Of a DNA stretch of 64,000 nt, positions 61,152 to 64,000 are shown one piece after another (the first letter of the stretch is position 1; the number at the start of each line of letters is the position of its first letter). The stretch comes from Pseudomonas sp. NCCP-436 (GTDB lineage: Bacteria > Pseudomonadota > Gammaproteobacteria > Pseudomonadales > Pseudomonadaceae): contig NZ_BPLZ01000001.1 of assembly GCF_019656335.1 (NCBI RefSeq), positions 310,001-374,000 on the forward strand. Direction: 5' to 3'. A program made the position numbers and the translations under genes. The notes beneath the pieces were generated by a model. That model worked only from the letters and a program-made list of their open reading frames with translations, was not told the origin of the DNA and searched no databases.

Positions 61152-63017
61152 CTACTCGTCGCGGTTGCGCGTAAGCAGAGCCGGCTTCTCCCCGCGCGGG
61201 CGTGTGCTGTTGCTCAGCTCGTCAAGCTGTTCGGCAGTGGGAAAGCGATCCAGGCGCGAACTCTTGTGCATGATGATCGGCTGGCGCTCGCGGGTGCTGC
61301 GTACAGCGGCCTCGACCCGTGGCAGTTCATCGCGGTCGAGCGAAGTGATGCGGCCGCTGTCGTGGCCAGGTCGGCCACGGCCGCGATTACCGCGCCCCTG
61401 ATTCTGGCCCTGTGCGGCGCCCTGGCGGCGGTTCTTGCCACCGCCGGTAGTGTTGCCACGTGCACCCTTGCCACCTCCCTGGCGCTGACCGACAGGGGCG
61501 CCGCCACCGCCATTGCGACGGCCACGGCCCGGCTGGGTGTTTTGCAGCGGACTGACGTAGTCGATGCGGTTGCCGAAGTTGTCGATCTCGTCGTCGAGGA
61601 ATTCCTCTGGGTCACGATCCGGTGGCAACTGAGGGATGGTCGCGACCGGCTGCGGCTGACTTTCGCCACGCTTACCGCGACGATTCTGGCCCTGAGTTCT
61701 GGGCTTGGAGGCCTTACTGCCGTCCTTATCCTTACCCTTGTCCTTGCGGCCGTTGCCGCGCTGCTCGCCTTTGGGCTTATCGCCGGCTGCGGCCTTCTGC
61801 TTCTTCGGCTGCGCGGCATTGCGTGGTTGGCGTGGCTCACGTGCTTCGGGGCGTTCGGCTTCGACCGCGCTGGCATCAAAGCCCATCGGGTCGCCGTCCG
61901 GGATCCTCTGTTTGGTCATGCGCTCGATGCTCTTGAGCAGCTTTTCCTCGTCCGGGGCGACCAGCGAGATGGCCTCACCACTGCGGCCGGCACGGCCGGT
62001 ACGACCGATGCGGTGTACGTAGTCTTCCTCGACGTTGGGCAGCTCGAAGTTGACCACGTGCGGCAGTTGGTCGATATCCAGGCCGCGGGCCGCAATGTCG
62101 GTGGCCACGAGGATGCGGATCTTGTTGGCCTTGAAGTCGGCCAGTGCACGGGTGCGGGCGTTCTGGCTCTTGTTGCCATGAATCGCAGCAGCCGGCAGAC
62201 CGTGCTTGTCGAGGTATTCGGCCAGACGGTTGGCGCCATGCTTGGTCCGGGTAAAAACCAGCACCTGCTCCCAGGCGCCCTGAGTGATCAGGTGAGCGAG
62301 CAGTGCACGCTTGTGGCTGGCGGGCAGGCGGAATACGCGCTGCTCGATGCGCTCGACCGTGGTGTTCGGTGGTGTGACCTCAATGCGCTCCGGGTTGTGC
62401 AGCAGCTTGCTGGCAAGATCCGTAATGTCCTTGGAGAAGGTGGCCGAGAACAGCAGGTTTTGCCGTTGTGCCGGCAGGCGGGCGAGAACCTTCTTGACGT
62501 CGTGGATAAAGCCCATGTCGAGCATGCGGTCGGCTTCATCCAGCACCAGGATCTCGACGTGGGACAGGTCCACGCTGCCCTGGCCTGCCAGGTCAAGCAG
62601 ACGGCCAGGACAGGCGACCAGAACATCGACGCCCTTGGCCAGCGCCTGAATCTGGGGATTCATTCCGACGCCACCGAAGATGCAGGCGCTGACGAATTTC
62701 AGGTCACGAGCGTAGGTCTTGAAACTGTCGTGTACCTGGGCAGCCAGTTCGCGGGTGGGCGTCAGTACCAGCACGCGCGGCTGTTTCGGGCCGTGGCGCT
62801 GCTCCCGGTCCGGATGGCCGGCGGGGAATAGGCGTTCGAGAATCGGCAGGGCAAAGCCTGCGGTCTTACCCGTGCCCGTCTGAGCCGCCACCATCAGGTC
62901 GCGGCCTTGCAACACGGCGGGAATGGCCCGCTGTTGCACCGGAGTGGGCTGGGTGTAGCCGGCGGATTCGATCGCACGGACTAGAGCCTCGGAGAGACCG
63001 AGGGAAGCAAAGGACAT
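61152..63017 (-). CDS. rhlE: DEAD-box RNA helicase RhlE
   Basis: A 621-residue ATP-dependent RNA helicase. ATG 63017 follows AGGATTGCCC; a TTG two codons upstream is in frame. Motifs in order: Q ([17 protein letters not shown]), I ([15 protein letters not shown]), Ia ([11 protein letters not shown]), II ([14 protein letters not shown]), III (LLFSATF), V ([25 protein letters not shown]) and VI ([15 protein letters not shown]). The ~240-residue C-terminus is basic and Gly/Arg/Asn/Gln-rich ([30 protein letters not shown]), an RNA-binding tail. P. aeruginosa RhlE2 interacts with RNase E through such a tail; whether this is RhlE1 or RhlE2 is unclear. A long leader precedes it. Confidence 0.94.
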   Translation of the reverse strand: MSFASLGLSEALVRAIESAGYTQPTPVQQRAIPAVLQGRDLMVAAQTGTGKTAGFALPILERLFPAGHPDREQRHGPKQPRVLVLTPTRELAAQVHDSFKTYARDLKFVSACIFGGVGMNPQIQALAKGVDVLVACPGRLLDLAGQGSVDLSHVEILVLDEADRMLDMGFIHDVKKVLARLPAQRQNLLFSATFSKDITDLASKLLHNPERIEVTPPNTTVERIEQRVFRLPASHKRALLAHLITQGAWEQVLVFTRTKHGANRLAEYLDKHGLPAAAIHGNKSQNARTRALADFKANKIRILVATDIAARGLDIDQLPHVVNFELPNVEEDYVHRIGRTGRAGRSGEAISLVAPDEEKLLKSIERMTKQRIPDGDPMGFDASAVEAERPEAREPRQPRNAAQPKKQKAAAGDKPKGEQRGNGRKDKGKDKDGSKASKPRTQGQNRRGKRGESQPQPVATIPQLPPDRDPEEFLDDEIDNFGNRIDYVSPLQNTQPGRGRRNGGGGAPVGQRQGGGKGARGNTTGGGKNRRQGAAQGQNQGRGNRGRGRPGHDSGRITSLDRDELPRVEAAVRSTRERQPIIMHKSSRLDRFPTAEQLDELSNSTRPRGEKPALLTRNRDE

Positions 63018-63364
63018 GGGCAATCCTGTACGTAGTGAGGGCGTGGCCCTATGGGATGAATTGCCGGACTTGAATCACACGTGAGCTGCGTGATCCCGTC
63101 CGGTACTGTCGGCCTCTGTGACTCTGCTTGCGATCTGCCGTGAGGCAGAGAGGGCAGGCCCCGGACTGCGGGTCTGCACAGGTAGGTTCTGCGTCTTCGC
63201 CCGCATGCCGGAGGGCACGGAGCGCGCAAATCGCAAACAGGTTCTGGACCGGCATCCGGACGCAAGCCTGGCGGGAAGGCCTGATTATAACAGAGCTTGC
63301 GTCTTGCGCAGCTATCAGCCTGTCGGTTACTTCACGCAATGGCGACGGACCGGCCCGCATCAGT
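63018..63364 (-). promoter_or_regulatory. rhlE promoter and long 5-prime leader
   Basis: About 347 bases without a gene. On the minus strand a perfect TATAAT (63284-63289) in CTGTTATAATCAGGC gives a predicted transcript start near 63277 and an untranslated leader of about 260 bases before the rhlE ATG. A poor -35 (GCTGCG) lies 17 bases further up. The leader has several short pairings (for example GCAG-A-CCCG around 63160-63180). Long leaders of this type are seen on cold-inducible or self-regulated RNA helicase genes. Confidence 0.5.
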
Positions 63365-64000
63365 CTATTCGACCACCCGATAGCAAGGTTCGTAGGTGTT
63401 GCCGCCAGGCAGCTTCATCCGGTGCTGTTCGACAAAGGCCTGCAGCAGGCGGTCGAGCGGACGCATGATGGTGGCCTCTCCACGGATCTCGTAGGGGCCG
63501 TGCTCTTCGATCAGGCGAATACCGTTTTCCTTGACGTTGCCGGCAACGATGCCGGAAAAAGCGCGACGCAGGTTGGCTGCCAGTTGGTGCACCGGCTGGT
63601 TACGGCTCAGGTCGAGAGCAGCCATGGCTTCGTGAGTCGGCTCGAAAGGGCGTTGGAAATGCTCGTCGATCTTCAGCAGCCAGTTGAAGTGGAAGGCGTC
63701 ATTGCGCTCACGCCGGAACTGATGCACGGACTTGATGCCAGCGGTCATTTCCCGGGCTACTTCGGCGGGATCGTTGATGATCATGCGATAACGTTGCTGA
63801 GCGGCATTCCCCAGGGTCGCGCCGATGAAATCGTGCAACTGCTGCAGGTAGGCGCTGGCGCTTTTCGGGCCGGTGAGGATGACTGGGAAGGGCAGCTCGT
63901 GGTTGTCCGGGTGGGTGAGGATACCCAGCAGATAGAGAAATTCCTCGGCAGTGCCGACACCACCCGGAAACACGATGATGCCGTGGCCAACGCGAACGAA
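63365..64000 (-). CDS. ppnN: Pyrimidine/purine nucleotide 5-prime-monophosphate nucleosidase PpnN (LOG family), C-terminal part
   Basis: The 3-prime part of a LOG/TIR-like nucleosidase gene; the frame is open to the end of the window (its first visible residues are FVRVGHGIIVFPGGVGTAEEF). PGGVGTAEEFLYLLGIL is the catalytic PGGxGTxxE motif of the LOG/Lysine-decarboxylase-like fold. The long C-terminal part (SVHQFRRERNDAFHFNWLLKIDEHFQRPFEPTHEAMAAL, then NLRRAFSGIVAGNVKENGI) and terminal LPGGNTYEPCYRVV fit PpnN (YgdH), an enzyme that cleaves nucleoside monophosphates to base and ribose 5-phosphate and is stimulated by (p)ppGpp in E. coli. The N-terminus lies outside the window. Confidence 0.9.
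   Translation of the reverse strand, partial: FVRVGHGIIVFPGGVGTAEEFLYLLGILTHPDNHELPFPVILTGPKSASAYLQQLHDFIGATLGNAAQQRYRMIINDPAEVAREMTAGIKSVHQFRRERNDAFHFNWLLKIDEHFQRPFEPTHEAMAALDLSRNQPVHQLAANLRRAFSGIVAGNVKENGIRLIEEHGPYEIRGEATIMRPLDRLLQAFVEQHRMKLPGGNTYEPCYRVVE

Overview
The window is chromosomal DNA from a Pseudomonas species. The evidence is the high-GC, GC3-rich coding style, the complete pilGHIJK-chpABC chemosensory operon, FabY, the pyrB plus degenerate-dihydroorotase pair, and hemB/ppk/ppx and rep/xpt blocks that I recognise from the genus. Gene order is not that of P. aeruginosa: blocks that lie far apart there are joined here, and chpD/chpE do not follow chpC. A species of the mendocina/oleovorans/alcaligenes type is possible, but this is inference. 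I saw no rRNA, tRNA, CRISPR array, prophage, integrase or insertion sequence. The window looks like core genome with a few accessory cassettes.

Region 1 (1-9.5 kb): the end of a MscS-like channel, a TerC membrane protein and a LysE exporter. These are followed by a four-gene minus-strand operon of envelope proteins (COG3014, YcfL, LpoB-like, and a LpoB/CsgG-like secreted protein). Then come a SseB-C-like protein, YaiI, a hotdog thioesterase, ElbB, a sterol-desaturase-family protein and a DedA protein.

Region 2 (9.6-20 kb): hemB and ppk, then an iron-acquisition cassette (AraC regulator, FepA/PirA-like TonB receptor with a Fur-like box, a DUF2218 protein and a Fes/IroE/PfeE-like periplasmic esterase). 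This cassette separates ppk from ppx. A GcvA-type LysR gene follows.

Region 3 (20-33.9 kb): a MATE pump; a TRAP transporter operon ending in a VanX/DdpX-type D-Ala-D-Ala dipeptidase, with a LysR gene beside it; a c-di-GMP EAL protein with a pseudo-receiver N-terminus; rep, xpt, a LysM/BON protein with a sigma-22-like promoter, yrfG, nudE and cysQ.

Region 4 (33.9-42 kb): fabY, then the minus-strand run gshB, tonB-like, algH, ruvX, pyrR, pyrB and pyrC-prime. The PyrC-prime protein has lost its metal-binding histidines, so it is probably a structural partner of PyrB.

Region 5 (42.1-55.5 kb): the type IV pilus chemosensory operon pilG-pilH-pilI-pilJ-pilK-chpA-chpB-chpC. Its centre is a ~2,430-residue ChpA with eight phosphotransfer-type modules, six with His and two with Thr at the phospho-site position, plus an in-frame Glu-Pro hexanucleotide repeat.

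Region 6 (55.6-64 kb): an AGCS sodium/alanine symporter, rsmE, bioA, a cytochrome b561 with a YceI protein, rhlE with a long 5-prime leader and a basic Gly/Arg-rich tail, and the 3-prime part of ppnN. Strong perfect-stem terminators mark several convergent boundaries.
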